64,000 bases of DNA from JANLTX01 sp049840835 (GTDB lineage Bacteria; Armatimonadota; Armatimonadia; Armatimonadales; Armatimonadaceae), in NCBI GenBank assembly GCA_049840835.1, contig JASGJG010000001.1, positions 315,874 to 379,873 of the forward strand. Reading direction: 5' to 3'. The notes under the pieces are model-generated. The model worked only from the letters and a program-made list of their open reading frames with translations, did no database searches and was not told the origin of the DNA. Both the position numbers and the translations under genes were made by a program. Shown piece by piece: positions 43,450-52,817 of the stretch; position 1 is the stretch's first letter; each line of letters begins with the position of its first letter.

Positions 43450-45240
43450 ATGCGACGATTTCTGACAGCGGGCCTTGTCTGCCTGTGGCGAGGTAGTACG
43501 GCAAGAGCGCAGGTGCTCTTTCAGCATTTCTACTATCCCACTCCTGATTTCACGGTAGAGAACTCCTGGTGGATACAGGCGCGGGAGCAATTGGCCGAGC
43601 TGAAGAAGCTGGGAGTCTGGGGGCGCTGGCACCCGGTGCCTACCAAAGGCGGCTCCGGCGCAGTCTCTATGGGCTATGACCCGTATGACCTCTATGACCT
43701 CGGCTCTAAAGATCAACGCGGCACCGTGGCCACGCACTTTGGGGCAAAAGACCAGTACCTGCGCTATGTGGCCGTGGCGCATTCGAATGGCCTGAGCGTT
43801 ATCTCTGATGTTGTGCTGAACCATACGGGCGGGGCAGATAGAGCCGAGGCGAACCCGGAGATGGAGAAGCTGAACTGGGACGATATCAGTGACGATACCA
43901 AAGTCCCCACGGACCATCTGCCGCCCGGCTACGACCCGAAAACCACCAACCTGCGCTCCTGGACCGGATTTCTCCCCAAAGGAGCGACTGGTGTACCCGG
44001 CACCGGGCGATTTCAGCGGAACTATAAGCACTTCCACCCATCCGCAATACACCCCAACCACGACCAGCCTTACCATCACCCGGACTTTGGCTCGGACTAC
44101 TGCTTCGAAGCCGAGAACAAGTATGTCTGGAACAACTTGCTACGCTGGGGAAGCTGGTTCAAGGCACAATCTGGAGTAGATGGTTTCCGGTTAGACGCCG
44201 TGAAACTCATGGAACCAGAGTTTTTAGACGAGTTCTCGAAAATCGCCGGGGGAGCCGGATTCTGGCAGGTAGGTGAGTTCTGGGACACGAACCCGCAGCT
44301 TCTTTCGACCTTTCAGCAGAAGACCCACAACCAGATGAAGCTCTTCGATTTCGGGCTGTTCTATGCGCTCAAAGACATGGTCACCAAGCCCGACTTCGAC
44401 ATGCGCGACTTGCTATCCCGGCGCTTTGCCGACCGGGAGCGAGCGGTGACCTTTGTGAGTAACCACGATGTAGATCGCTACGACCCGATTCCTAAAGATA
44501 AGCGCCTGCTTCCCTACGCCATTCTTATGGCCATGAGCGGGCAGCCAAGCATCTTCCATCAGGACTACTTCTCCCCAGTGGATGCCGCTTTGCCGGAAAC
44601 CCTACGAACCCTGGTAGGAGTGCACAACGGGTACGCGATGAACCGCAAAGAGAAGGTTCTTCTGGCCACGAAAGATACTCTGGCTATCGAGCGCGAAGGG
44701 GGCTTGGTGGCGGTCTTTGTGCGGCCCGGCGCGATAGACCAGAAATTGACCATTCCTACCGGCTGGCGGAACCGAAACCTGGTATCGGTAGATGGCTCGC
44801 TCCTCCATCTGCGTACCGATAAGAAGGGGACGCTACAACTCACCCTTCCCTCTGGCGGCTGGCGCTTGCTAGCCCCGGAAGGTTTGAAGCCCGCGAAGCT
44901 GACTCCACGCCAGCACGCTACAACCCAGGTCTACGAGTTCGACGATGACTTAGACACCGGGAAACTGGGCCAGCTAGTCCGCTCCGTGCGAGTTATCGCT
45001 GCCAAAGGCACTCCACTCAGCGCCGCTATAAGCCATACCAGTGGCAAAGGCAGTGTGCGACTGGAGCTACGCGACTCCGACGGTCGTATCATCGCCACTT
45101 CCTCCCGAGGGCGCGGCGGACGCGGCCCCGATATCCGCCTGAACGCTCCCTCTACCGGTGAGTATCGGTTCTCCGTGACCGCCCCAGGCGACAAACCCAC
45201 ACCAGGGCTACTGACGATTACTTACACAGCAGCGATTTAG
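43450..45240 (+). CDS. Secreted GH13 alpha-amylase
   Basis: A signal peptide (MRRFLTAGLVCLWRG, cut near ARA, residue 20) precedes a GH13 barrel. The four conserved regions are SDVVLNHTGG, GFRLDAVKL (nucleophile Asp249), VGEFWD (acid/base Glu276) and FVSNHD (Asp340). A C-terminal beta domain follows. The last 110 residues contain SVRVIAAKGTPL and GEYRFSVTAPGD, which resemble a PPC-like or carbohydrate-binding beta sandwich. It should hydrolyse starch or glycogen outside the cell. Confidence 0.94.
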   Translation: MRRFLTAGLVCLWRGSTARAQVLFQHFYYPTPDFTVENSWWIQAREQLAELKKLGVWGRWHPVPTKGGSGAVSMGYDPYDLYDLGSKDQRGTVATHFGAKDQYLRYVAVAHSNGLSVISDVVLNHTGGADRAEANPEMEKLNWDDISDDTKVPTDHLPPGYDPKTTNLRSWTGFLPKGATGVPGTGRFQRNYKHFHPSAIHPNHDQPYHHPDFGSDYCFEAENKYVWNNLLRWGSWFKAQSGVDGFRLDAVKLMEPEFLDEFSKIAGGAGFWQVGEFWDTNPQLLSTFQQKTHNQMKLFDFGLFYALKDMVTKPDFDMRDLLSRRFADRERAVTFVSNHDVDRYDPIPKDKRLLPYAILMAMSGQPSIFHQDYFSPVDAALPETLRTLVGVHNGYAMNRKEKVLLATKDTLAIEREGGLVAVFVRPGAIDQKLTIPTGWRNRNLVSVDGSLLHLRTDKKGTLQLTLPSGGWRLLAPEGLKPAKLTPRQHATTQVYEFDDDLDTGKLGQLVRSVRVIAAKGTPLSAAISHTSGKGSVRLELRDSDGRIIATSSRGRGGRGPDIRLNAPSTGEYRFSVTAPGDKPTPGLLTITYTAAI

Positions 45241-45273
45241 CACCTTCCCCAAGCGTATGCTACGCTTCGCGGG

Positions 45274-45657
45274 TCAGGGCAGCGGCTCTACATTAGGGTC
45301 TACAAATCCCGCTCGTGCTTCGGGGGAAAAGAGAAGTTCGCGAGTGTAGTAGCGCTCCAGCACGCCGGGTTGAAGCAGATCGGGATGAGTCGCTTGAAAT
45401 AGATCCCAGGTCGATGCGCTGTCGAAACGGCTGGCAATCAGGCGACAGAACGCCGCTGTGATGGTTTCGTGGTAACCCGTGGGATTGCCCTTGGCTTCGT
45501 TGTAACGTCGGATTCCTGTGGAGATATGGGTGGGGGCTTCGGTGCTACCGTATTTCTGGAACATCAAGTACCCCATGCGCACATGGGCAGCGTGGGTCCA
45601 GAGCTGACGCGGTAGAGTCGTCGCTTCAAAGGCTTCCAGAAATTCGTTGTCGGTCAT
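45274..45657 (-). CDS. Small hypothetical protein, last gene of the DUF1854 operon
   Basis: The 127-residue helical protein has a WTHAAHVRMGYLM segment and a conserved-looking GYHETITAAFCRL helix with two His. Together they could bind a metal, as in DinB-like or similar four-helix proteins. It overlaps the GNAT gene upstream by four bases and ends the seven-gene minus-strand operon. Function is unknown. Confidence 0.7.
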   Translation of the reverse strand: MTDNEFLEAFEATTLPRQLWTHAAHVRMGYLMFQKYGSTEAPTHISTGIRRYNEAKGNPTGYHETITAAFCRLIASRFDSASTWDLFQATHPDLLQPGVLERYYTRELLFSPEARAGFVDPNVEPLP

Positions 45658-46139
45658 CGGGTTGCTTTCTCAAAGCGGGCTACTGTCCAGGTTTCCTCGG
45701 CGAGTTCGCTGTGAAAAGCGAATCCACGGGCTTCGTAGTATCCGCGTAAGGCTGCATTTCCCGCGTAGCAATCCAGGCGCAGGTAGGGATACCCCTCTGC
45801 CGCCGCGATAGCAAAGGCCTGGTCTAGCAGATGGTCTCCTATGCCGGTACCTGCCCGTTCGCGCGCCACTACCAGCGTGTGCAGGTACAGCGCCTCGCCG
45901 GGCTGGGCTTCGGGCCAGAGAACCGGGTCGCTGTCTTGAAGGCGAAAGGAACCCACCAGTGTCTCGCCGTCCCAGAGGCTATAGAGCCGATGACGCTCGA
46001 AGTCTTCGTAAGTGTTTTCCAGGGTGAAACCATCCGGATGCCATTGAGGTATGCCTTTGTCCCAGAGCCAGCGCGCCGCTTGAACCCGCAGGTCCAGTAG
46101 AGCGGGAAGTTCTGCTTCTGCAATACGGCGAAAGATCAC
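45654..46139 (-). CDS. GNAT-family N-acetyltransferase
   Basis: The 161-residue protein has the GNAT layout. The acetyl-CoA loop lies around ARERAGTGIGDHLLDQA (a R/Q-x2-G-x-G/A motif), preceded by the strand ALYLHTLVV and followed by YLRLDCYAGNAALRGYYEARGF. Overlaps by four bases on both sides place it in the operon with DUF1854. Substrate unknown. Confidence 0.9.
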   Translation of the reverse strand: MIFRRIAEAELPALLDLRVQAARWLWDKGIPQWHPDGFTLENTYEDFERHRLYSLWDGETLVGSFRLQDSDPVLWPEAQPGEALYLHTLVVARERAGTGIGDHLLDQAFAIAAAEGYPYLRLDCYAGNAALRGYYEARGFAFHSELAEETWTVARFEKATR

Positions 46140-46609
46140 AGAACCTGCTCTAGGAATCGCCGAGAAGAATCATCTAGAGCGGTGCGATCTTCGACCTCGA
46201 ACCGGCAGCCATCCACATCGGTAATCAGGATATGGCTGTCGGAGAGCCAGGCGCAGCTCTCGGAGAGGCTCTGCACCACGAAATCGCGCGGCCCCCGGTC
46301 GGTCTCCACGTGCCAGTAGGTCACGCCGAACTCCTGCTTCATACCTGTAATTGCCTTTATCTTTGCTGTGAGATAGCGGCGGCGCAGCTCCTGCTCGGCC
46401 ACTGCGCGGCTCTCGGGAGTCAGCTCGTCTAAGCGGCGCACTAGAGCGATTTCCTCGCTCTTGCTATCTAGCAAAGAGAGAAACTCACCAGGCTTGCTAA
46501 GTGGTGCGGACTGATACAGGGAGACCTTTGGGTAGGATTTCTCGTCGCCCACTGTCAAGCGGAGCGTGCCCTGGGGGTGGTAGAACAATTTTAATTCTGT
46601 GGGGTTCAT
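46136..46609 (-). CDS. DUF1854 protein
   Basis: The 157-residue protein carries DUF1854 marks: LTVGDEKSYPKVSLYQSAPL, LDELTPESRAVAEQELRRRY, a YWHVETDRGPRDFVV strand and ITDVDGCRFEVED. In other bacteria DUF1854 proteins are encoded next to a dedicated ABC exporter and are described as cyanophycin-metabolism-associated. Here that exporter heads the same operon, four genes upstream. It overlaps both neighbours by four bases. Confidence 0.88.
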   Translation of the reverse strand: MNPTELKLFYHPQGTLRLTVGDEKSYPKVSLYQSAPLSKPGEFLSLLDSKSEEIALVRRLDELTPESRAVAEQELRRRYLTAKIKAITGMKQEFGVTYWHVETDRGPRDFVVQSLSESCAWLSDSHILITDVDGCRFEVEDRTALDDSSRRFLEQVL

Positions 46610-47496
46610 GGTGTCTCTTCCAGAGCCAGCGACCAGAAGCTCGAAATCTCTTCTGAGGGAGTAAATCCTAAGCGAGCGTTCAAGCGCAGAATCGGCTCGT
46701 TATCACTATCGTTTTCGGTGCGCACTGTGGCAAAGCCGCGTGCGACAAGCCTGCGCATTCCTTCGGTTTTCATGGCAAGCGCTCCACCACATCTGCGCCA
46801 TTCGGGTAGCACTGCGGTCATTCCGATACGTGGCTCCTCTGGGTTGAGCCAGATACGGTGCAGCCCTACATAGTCGCCGCTGGTCTGGTCTATCAGCACC
46901 AGATACAGGTTCGGATCGTAGGCTTCGGAGCCCATGTTGTTGTGCCAGAAGTCTTCAAAGCTCCAGTTCCAGTTCTCCGAGCCGGGTATCTGCTGGTGAA
47001 GCTTCTGTTCCAGCTTGTAGACTTTTCGATCTCGCTCCGAGTCCTCCGCTAAGTCGGCCAGAGAGGCCAGCCTCAATCCTTCGGGCACAGGCGCAGTAAT
47101 CGTCACCAGGTCCAACTCGGGAAGCTGGCAGCGTTGGAGCGCGACCTCTCGGCGTTTCTGAAAGCCCTGGGCTGTATTCCAGGCGTTGCCCTTTTCGCTG
47201 GCGGAGCCTACCCAGATTTCTGGGATGCCGCGCTGCTGGGCTTCGGCTACTGCCGCTTCCAGAAGTTGGACTGCGCCAATGTCATCCCATTCCCCAAAGA
47301 ACTCCACCCAGTACTCGCCATTCGGCCAGGGAGTCAGCGCTGCGGCGGCAACTAGCTCGCCATTCTTCTGTGTGAACCAGCGCGTGGGCATACGCTCGGC
47401 TTCCGCCAGATCATCTGCCAGTAGCTTGTCTGCGGGTGTGCCGACCAGCTTTGCCAGTGCGTCATAGTTTCCGCCAAAGGGAACGACTTCCGCCAC
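46606..47496 (-). CDS. Tandem GNAT-domain acetyltransferase-like protein
   Basis: The 296-residue protein comprises two GNAT-like halves. The first ends near EIWVGSASEKGNAWNTAQGF. The second has IGMTAVLPEWRRCGGALAMKTEGM and the TVRTENDSDNEPILRLNARLGF ending typical of GNAT proteins. The second half keeps the CoA-binding loop better, so the first may be a regulatory or substrate domain. It lies in the operon between DinB and DUF1854. Confidence 0.82.
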   Translation of the reverse strand: MAEVVPFGGNYDALAKLVGTPADKLLADDLAEAERMPTRWFTQKNGELVAAAALTPWPNGEYWVEFFGEWDDIGAVQLLEAAVAEAQQRGIPEIWVGSASEKGNAWNTAQGFQKRREVALQRCQLPELDLVTITAPVPEGLRLASLADLAEDSERDRKVYKLEQKLHQQIPGSENWNWSFEDFWHNNMGSEAYDPNLYLVLIDQTSGDYVGLHRIWLNPEEPRIGMTAVLPEWRRCGGALAMKTEGMRRLVARGFATVRTENDSDNEPILRLNARLGFTPSEEISSFWSLALEETP

Positions 47497-47501
47497 AGCT
47501 C

Positions 47502-48029
47502 TTACATCTGGCCTTTGCGCTGTTGGAGCAGGAGTAGCACCGTTTGCCCCCAGTGGTAGGACGAGTGCAAAATGACATGAGTGAGCAGCCAGCGCATAGT
47601 GAAGCTCCGCCCATCTTCCCGTGTGGCGACGACATCCGGCCCCTCACAGGTGGAAAGCAGCTCCTTGGTCCGTGCCCGGGTGGTCTCCAGCAGCTCCAGG
47701 TAGTAAGAGAGTGGTCTCCCCGGTGGAGGTATAGGCCAGCGCACGTTGCCCTGGTCTATCTCTGCGCCCAGTACCTCGTCTTCCATGTCTTGATAGGGCT
47801 GGCCACATCCCACACAATGCAGCCAGAAGGCTTCGACTTCTGCGATATGCACCAGAAGTGCCGCGATACTGTGCCCTGCCTCAAAAGGCTGCCAGACAAG
47901 CTCTTCTGCACTGACATCACCCAGCATGCGGATGTACTCGCCGGGTACCTGCTCCAGCTGCCGGAGCATCAGGGTTATTTCCGCGTTTTCTACCCCCTCT
48001 ACAGATGGGGTATCCATGATGTTGCTCAC
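47502..48029 (-). CDS. DinB-family four-helix protein
   Basis: The 175-residue protein has the DinB layout with metal-ligand His positions in EAGHSIAALLVHIAEVEAFW and in MRWLLTHVILHSSYHWGQ. DinB proteins are putative metal-dependent enzymes, including thiol transferases. It overlaps the upstream gene by four bases within the ABC-DUF1854 operon. Confidence 0.9.
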   Translation of the reverse strand: MSNIMDTPSVEGVENAEITLMLRQLEQVPGEYIRMLGDVSAEELVWQPFEAGHSIAALLVHIAEVEAFWLHCVGCGQPYQDMEDEVLGAEIDQGNVRWPIPPPGRPLSYYLELLETTRARTKELLSTCEGPDVVATREDGRSFTMRWLLTHVILHSSYHWGQTVLLLLQQRKGQM

Positions 48030-48370
48030 TTGGATAGCTCCGGTTCGGCGGCGAGGTCGAAATAGGTCACATCGCCCAGGCGCAGGTAGAACTCCCGCTC
48101 CGGATTGCGCGAGAACTCATGCACCCAGGCAGCGCATCTTTCCCGCTCCAATCCGGCGCTTTCAATCTCTCGCCGAAGCTCGGCGATACGAGTGTCAGAC
48201 TGCGTGACATTCATATCCACCATGAGCTCGGCTAGCTTCGCGCGGGCTTCTTTCTCTTTGCTATGGAACTCACGATACTTCTTTCGGACCGCTTCCAGAA
48301 GCTCCGAAGCCTGGTAGGTGAACTTCCACTCAAAGCGATTGATGTTCGAGTTATCGTTGTAGAGTCCCAC
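48026..48370 (-). CDS. Coiled-coil hypothetical protein
   Basis: The 114-residue protein is dominated by a long charged helix (residues 25-80), probably a coiled coil, between an aromatic N-terminal segment and a short strand-like end. No domain is recognised. It lies nine bases after the ABC exporter gene and overlaps the DinB gene. Confidence 0.7.
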   Translation of the reverse strand: MGLYNDNSNINRFEWKFTYQASELLEAVRKKYREFHSKEKEARAKLAELMVDMNVTQSDTRIAELRREIESAGLERERCAAWVHEFSRNPEREFYLRLGDVTYFDLAAEPELSK

Positions 48371-48379
48371 TCTGTGCTA

Positions 48380-50608
48380 TTACCCTTCTGTATACGCTAC
48401 GGTTTCGGCGATGGCCTGGCTGGTCTGCTGCTGGGTTTCCACCAGCTTGTAGAACGCACCCTGTTTCTCCATAAGCTCCGCGTGCGTACCCATCTCGATA
48501 ATCTTGCCTTTTTCTAAGACGATCAAGCGGTCCGCGTTTCGGAGCGTCGAGAGCCGGTGCGCGATGGCGAAGGTGGTTCGGTCCTTAGTAAGGTTTCCAA
48601 TAGCCTGCTGGATTTTCTTCTCCGTCTCCACGTCTACCGAGCTGGTCGCTTCGTCTAAGATCAGAATCCGTGGGTTGTGCAGAATCGCGCGGGCGATAGA
48701 GACACGCTGGCGCTCACCACCAGAGAGCTTGGCGCCTTTCTCTCCCACGCTGGTATCGTAGCCATCGGGCTTCTGCACAATGAACTCATGCGCGCAGGCG
48801 GCACGGGCCGCTTCTACGATTTCCTCGAACGACGCATCTGGCTTACCGTAGGCGATGTTCTCCGCGATGGTGCCGTTGAACAGAAACGGTTCTTGGAGCA
48901 CGATTCCGATATGGCGGCGCAGGTCCTGGAGGTCCAGGTCGCGCACGTCTACACCATCTAAGAGCAAGCGTCCGGCGTCGGCTTCGTAGAAGCGGCAGAG
49001 CAGGTTCACTGTGGTAGACTTGCCCGCGCCGCTCTTACCCACCAGGCCGATCATCTCTCCGGCTTTGACATCGATATCCAGGTCTTTCAGCACCGGGTTG
49101 GACTTATCGTAGCCGAAGCGCACGCCCTCGAAGGTCACGCGGCCTTCTACTTTGTCCAGTTTGATGGAGTCGGGTTTTGTGTAGGTTTCCGGCTGGGCAT
49201 CGATAACTTCGAACACACGCTCGGCGCCTGCCATGGCCCGCGAAAACCACTGGTTGATCTGCCCGAACCACTGGAGCGGGCCATAGACCTGCCAGAGCAG
49301 GATCTGCATAGCCATGAGCGTTCCGAACGTCAGCTCGCCTTTTAACACCAGGTAGCCGCCATAGGCCCAGTTGATGAGCGCGCCGGAGCCGATCACAAAC
49401 TGCATGGTGGCATCGAATTTGTACCAGCGGCGGTCTACCGTGATACCCGCCTGCGCCAGATCGTTGTTGCGCTGCGTGAACTTGCCCCACTCGCCATCTT
49501 CCCGGGCAAAGGCTTTCACGACTCGGATACCATTCAGGGATTCATTGAGATGCGTGTGGAACCGGCCCCACTTCTGTCCGATCTTGTGGAACAGCAGAGA
49601 CATCGGTTTCCAGAGCATGGCGCCGCTGACAGCGACTATTGGCACCGGCACCAGAATGGCCAGCATGATCTTCCAGGAGAGGAAGAGGCCGCTGATAAGT
49701 CCACTGAACAGGGTGAACAGCCCGGTGAGCACGTAGGGAAGCCCGTCTACCAGGAAGCCCCACACCCGGTCGGTGTCCTGGGTGACTCTGGAGATAATGG
49801 CGCCCATCTGCCGTTTGTCGAAGAACCCTAGCTGTAGGAACTCCAGCGCCCGGTAGATATCGGCTCTCAGGTCTTTTGCAATATTTCCTGAAAGAAAGGC
49901 GACGTTGTGGCCCTTCCAGGCGATACAGAGCGAGTTAGCCGCCTGCGCCGCTACCATGCCGCCCACGATCCAGGCCAGCATAGCGCCCCCGGTAGCCATA
50001 TCGGGCTTCTGCGCCACATTGAGAACTTCATCCGTCAGCTTGCGAATCAGGAATGGGTTCAGGAACGTGGCGACGGCCGCTATCAGCAGCGACGAAGCCA
50101 CGACCATGACTGCCTTGGACTTGTAGGGAGCCAGGTACTTCAGGATGCGCATCAGTACCGCCGCGCGCTTCACGCAGGCGGGGCAGCGTCCGTCGGGTTC
50201 GGGTAGCAAGCGTCCGCAGCGGTCACAGCGAGTCTTCTGTCGCTTCAGCGAGACGGCTAGCTCCTCACCCTTGGCAAGCTGCTCGATGCCGCGTGCGAGT
50301 TCGGAGAATCGCGCTGCTACAGCAGAAGTGAAAGCGGCAATCGCCAGTATCCCGGTAGTGGTCGTTAGTTCCAGGCGAGCGCCGCCTACCAGAGGCTCGG
50401 TGCGCGCTGTTTTAATCTCCGCCATGGGTACGAGCAGCAGGCGCACTCCGGCTTCATCGAAGACCGATACACCGCTGGCCCGGACCTCTACTGTCCGCTT
50501 GCCAAACCGGTGTTCCTCTTCCGCCAGGAGATCGGCGGTTTCCGAGAGTAGGACCGGGTCCTCGTCCGTTTTTTCGTCCCCAGTACTGGGAAAAGTTTCT
50601 GCCACCAT
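48380..50608 (-). CDS. ABC exporter with N-terminal DUF1854-associated and zinc-ribbon region
   Basis: The start at 50608 follows GGAGGCG; an earlier in-frame start at 50647 lacks one. The 742-residue protein has a soluble N-terminal part and a zinc ribbon (CDRCG...CPAC, near 126-145). Six membrane segments follow (about 160-450), then an ATPase with Walker A GKSGAGKST (about 523), signature LSGGERQR (about 624) and ILILDEATSS. Architecture and the DUF1854 gene downstream fit the exporter type called cyanophycin-associated. Two unrelated copies of such a half-transporter would dimerise, or this one homodimerises. It leads the operon. Confidence 0.92.
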   Translation of the reverse strand: MVAETFPSTGDEKTDEDPVLLSETADLLAEEEHRFGKRTVEVRASGVSVFDEAGVRLLLVPMAEIKTARTEPLVGGARLELTTTTGILAIAAFTSAVAARFSELARGIEQLAKGEELAVSLKRQKTRCDRCGRLLPEPDGRCPACVKRAAVLMRILKYLAPYKSKAVMVVASSLLIAAVATFLNPFLIRKLTDEVLNVAQKPDMATGGAMLAWIVGGMVAAQAANSLCIAWKGHNVAFLSGNIAKDLRADIYRALEFLQLGFFDKRQMGAIISRVTQDTDRVWGFLVDGLPYVLTGLFTLFSGLISGLFLSWKIMLAILVPVPIVAVSGAMLWKPMSLLFHKIGQKWGRFHTHLNESLNGIRVVKAFAREDGEWGKFTQRNNDLAQAGITVDRRWYKFDATMQFVIGSGALINWAYGGYLVLKGELTFGTLMAMQILLWQVYGPLQWFGQINQWFSRAMAGAERVFEVIDAQPETYTKPDSIKLDKVEGRVTFEGVRFGYDKSNPVLKDLDIDVKAGEMIGLVGKSGAGKSTTVNLLCRFYEADAGRLLLDGVDVRDLDLQDLRRHIGIVLQEPFLFNGTIAENIAYGKPDASFEEIVEAARAACAHEFIVQKPDGYDTSVGEKGAKLSGGERQRVSIARAILHNPRILILDEATSSVDVETEKKIQQAIGNLTKDRTTFAIAHRLSTLRNADRLIVLEKGKIIEMGTHAELMEKQGAFYKLVETQQQTSQAIAETVAYTEG

Positions 50609-50760
50609 GCCGCTCGCCTCCACAAAGCCATATAGACCGAGCGGCAAAAAATACCGTCGGTCCCAGTGTCAATTCCGGCTATGGTATCGCCACTGAGGGC
50701 CGTTTTGTTAAAGCGGAAAACTCTTTTTTACCGGCTTACGATTCTCTATTATATCTCTGT

Positions 50761-50766
50761 TACAAT
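50761..50766 (+). promoter_or_regulatory. -10 box (TACAAT) seven bases before an ATG
   Basis: TACAAT then CCGATTT then the ATG at 50774. TTACGA at 50736-50741 may be its -35, with a 19-bp spacer. Confidence 0.5.
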
Positions 50767-50773
50767 CCGATTT

Positions 50774-51628
50774 ATGACCAATGTGGATCAGACGTTTTTC
50801 GAGGAAAACGGCTACGTTGTTGTAGAAGGAATCGTCTCGAAAGAGAAGTGTGAGGCCGTTGTCTCCGATATCCACGCCTTCTTAGAGATGACGGATGGTG
50901 ACCGGGAGAGCTGGTATCAAGGCAAACGTGGTAGAAGCGGCCTGGCGCACATTCACCAGATGCAGTCGCTCTGGGATATCCGGCAGGACCCGGCAGTGCA
51001 TGCCGCTTTTGCCAGACTCTACGGTACAGAAAAACTCTGGGTCAGCATGGACCGCACCAGCATGAAAGTGCCCAGCGACCCGAACCACCCGGAGTTCGAA
51101 GACCGGGGCTTTCTACACTGGGACATGGATACATCCACCGATCCCGCCACCTGGACTTTTTTCGTGCAGGGCGTGCTGGTGCTGCGAGACACGGATGCGA
51201 GTATGGGTGGTTTCCAGTGCGTGCCCGGCTTCCATGGGCAAAACCTCAAAGACTGGATACCAACTCAGCCCGCAGACCGAAACCCCATGCACCCTGCCCT
51301 AGATACGCTCCCGGAAGGCAAGTCCGTGGTGCCGATACCCGCAAAGCAAGGGGACCTGGTTATCTGGGACCGAACATTGGCGCACGGAAATGGGCACAAT
51401 AAAGGCAATCTGCCGCGCTTTGCCCAATACCTCACTATGTATCCCGCAGGCACCGAAGAAGCTGCTGTGGATAGAGTCGCTTGCTGGCAAGGAGTTCGCG
51501 CGCCCCACTTCTGGGAGAAAGACATTCCCGAAGCGCTGAAAAGCCGGGAGCGCGAGCTGCAGAGTACACCCTCCATACTCACCCCACTGGGGCGCAAGCT
51601 TTTGGGCGCAGATTCCTGGGAATCGTAG
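50774..51628 (+). CDS. Phytanoyl-CoA dioxygenase (PhyH) family protein
   Basis: The 284-residue protein starts FFEENGYVVVEGIV, a usual PhyH opening. It shows the iron-binding His-x-Asp in LHWDMDT and a distal His in DRTLAHGNGHNKG with an Arg shortly after (LPRFAQYL), the 2-oxoglutarate contact. It is an Fe(II)/2-oxoglutarate oxygenase of unknown substrate. A longer upstream frame is rejected because the -10 box lies inside it. Confidence 0.9.
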   Translation: MTNVDQTFFEENGYVVVEGIVSKEKCEAVVSDIHAFLEMTDGDRESWYQGKRGRSGLAHIHQMQSLWDIRQDPAVHAAFARLYGTEKLWVSMDRTSMKVPSDPNHPEFEDRGFLHWDMDTSTDPATWTFFVQGVLVLRDTDASMGGFQCVPGFHGQNLKDWIPTQPADRNPMHPALDTLPEGKSVVPIPAKQGDLVIWDRTLAHGNGHNKGNLPRFAQYLTMYPAGTEEAAVDRVACWQGVRAPHFWEKDIPEALKSRERELQSTPSILTPLGRKLLGADSWES

Positions 51629-51667
51629 AGAAACGCAACCTAATGTAGAAAGGCAGGTCTTCAGGAT

Positions 51668-52810
51668 ATGTTTGGGCTGATGAAAGCGGGCGGCTGCGCC
51701 CGAAAGACAGAGGCCCGCTATGAGCGGGCACGGGCCTACTGCGGCACCTGTAAGACCATGGGGCGACTCTATGGGCAGTCTACGCGCCTGCTGCTGAGCC
51801 ACGATGCTGCCTTTCTAGGCGAGCTGCTGCTGGCACTCTCCCCAGAGCCAGACTGGGCGCCCGCCTACACCCCGCGCCGCTGCGCCTCGCTGCCCAGCAC
51901 CGGGCAGATTCCCCCCGCGCTGGCCTATGCCGCCACAGCCAATGTCGCCCTGGCCGAGTTCGCCGTGCGCGACAAAATCGCTGATGCCTCCAAGCTCTGG
52001 CATACGGTAAGACTGGCACTGAATCGCCCCTTTCACCGCGCCCGCGCCCGACTGGCTGCCTGGAACGTTCCTACGGATGACCTCTTTGCTCTGCAGACCC
52101 GGCAGGCGGAGATTGAGCGGGAGCGAGGGCAGGCACTGGCCTACTACGCCACGCCTACCGGCAATGCCACCCGGCTGGTATTCTCGCACGGAGCCACCGT
52201 AGTCGCTCCCGATAGCGCTGCCACACTGGGTGCCTTGGGGGAAGCGTTCGGGCGACTGGTCTACACCATCGATGCGCTGAACGACCGTGCGGAAGACGCG
52301 AAGAAAGGTGATTTCAACGCCCTGGAAGCCGCCGGAGCGACGGTAGCAGAAACCCGCGCCTACCTGCGCCAGCTGCTCTCCGATGCGCTCGCCGCTCTGA
52401 ACGCTCTGCCAATCCCCGGAGAGAAACGCACGCTCTTCGCCGGGCGCTTGCGTACCAGCGTGGCCTCTGCTACCGGCGGGGCGCTGACCATGGACGATGG
52501 CGCCATTCCCGATGACCCGGCAGCCCCGGCCATCGTGCGCCGTGCCCGGCGCTGGGGGAACTGCTTCGGCTGTCAGGACGATGATTTCTGCGACTGTTGC
52601 TGTGATGGTGCCGACTGCGCCTGTGACTGTTGTGACTGCTGCGATTGTAGCAGTGGTTGTAACTGTTGCCACAACTGTGATGGGAGCTGCTGTCACTGCA
52701 ACTGCGACTGTAGTAGCTGCAGCGATTGCTGCAGCTGCGATGGCTGTAACTGCTGCGACGGTGGCTGTTGTTGTGATGGCTGCGGAGACTGCTGCAACTG
52801 CGGTAACTAG
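51668..52810 (+). CDS. DUF5685 protein with an extreme Cys-rich tail
   Basis: Residues 1-290 match the DUF5685 pattern: it starts MFGLMKAG, then YCGTCKTMGRLYGQSTRLLLSHD, and later a FGRLVYTIDALNDRAEDAKKGDFN helix resembling the isoprenoid-synthase-like metal helices. The final 83 residues contain about 36 Cys, mostly as CC and C-x-C, with Asp, Ser, Gly and Asn between. Cys clusters at this position are seen in other DUF5685 proteins, but this one is unusually long. Metal binding or disulfide-rich anchoring is inferred. A family A repeat follows after 8 bp. Confidence 0.85.
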   Translation: MFGLMKAGGCARKTEARYERARAYCGTCKTMGRLYGQSTRLLLSHDAAFLGELLLALSPEPDWAPAYTPRRCASLPSTGQIPPALAYAATANVALAEFAVRDKIADASKLWHTVRLALNRPFHRARARLAAWNVPTDDLFALQTRQAEIERERGQALAYYATPTGNATRLVFSHGATVVAPDSAATLGALGEAFGRLVYTIDALNDRAEDAKKGDFNALEAAGATVAETRAYLRQLLSDALAALNALPIPGEKRTLFAGRLRTSVASATGGALTMDDGAIPDDPAAPAIVRRARRWGNCFGCQDDDFCDCCCDGADCACDCCDCCDCSSGCNCCHNCDGSCCHCNCDCSSCSDCCSCDGCNCCDGGCCCDGCGDCCNCGN

Positions 52811-52817
52811 GCGTAGA

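Noticed and set aside
51815..52696. A long minus-strand frame opposite the Cys-rich DUF5685 gene
   Set aside because: Its Thr/Ala/Val-rich repeats are just the antisense of Cys codons; the plus-strand protein matches DUF5685.
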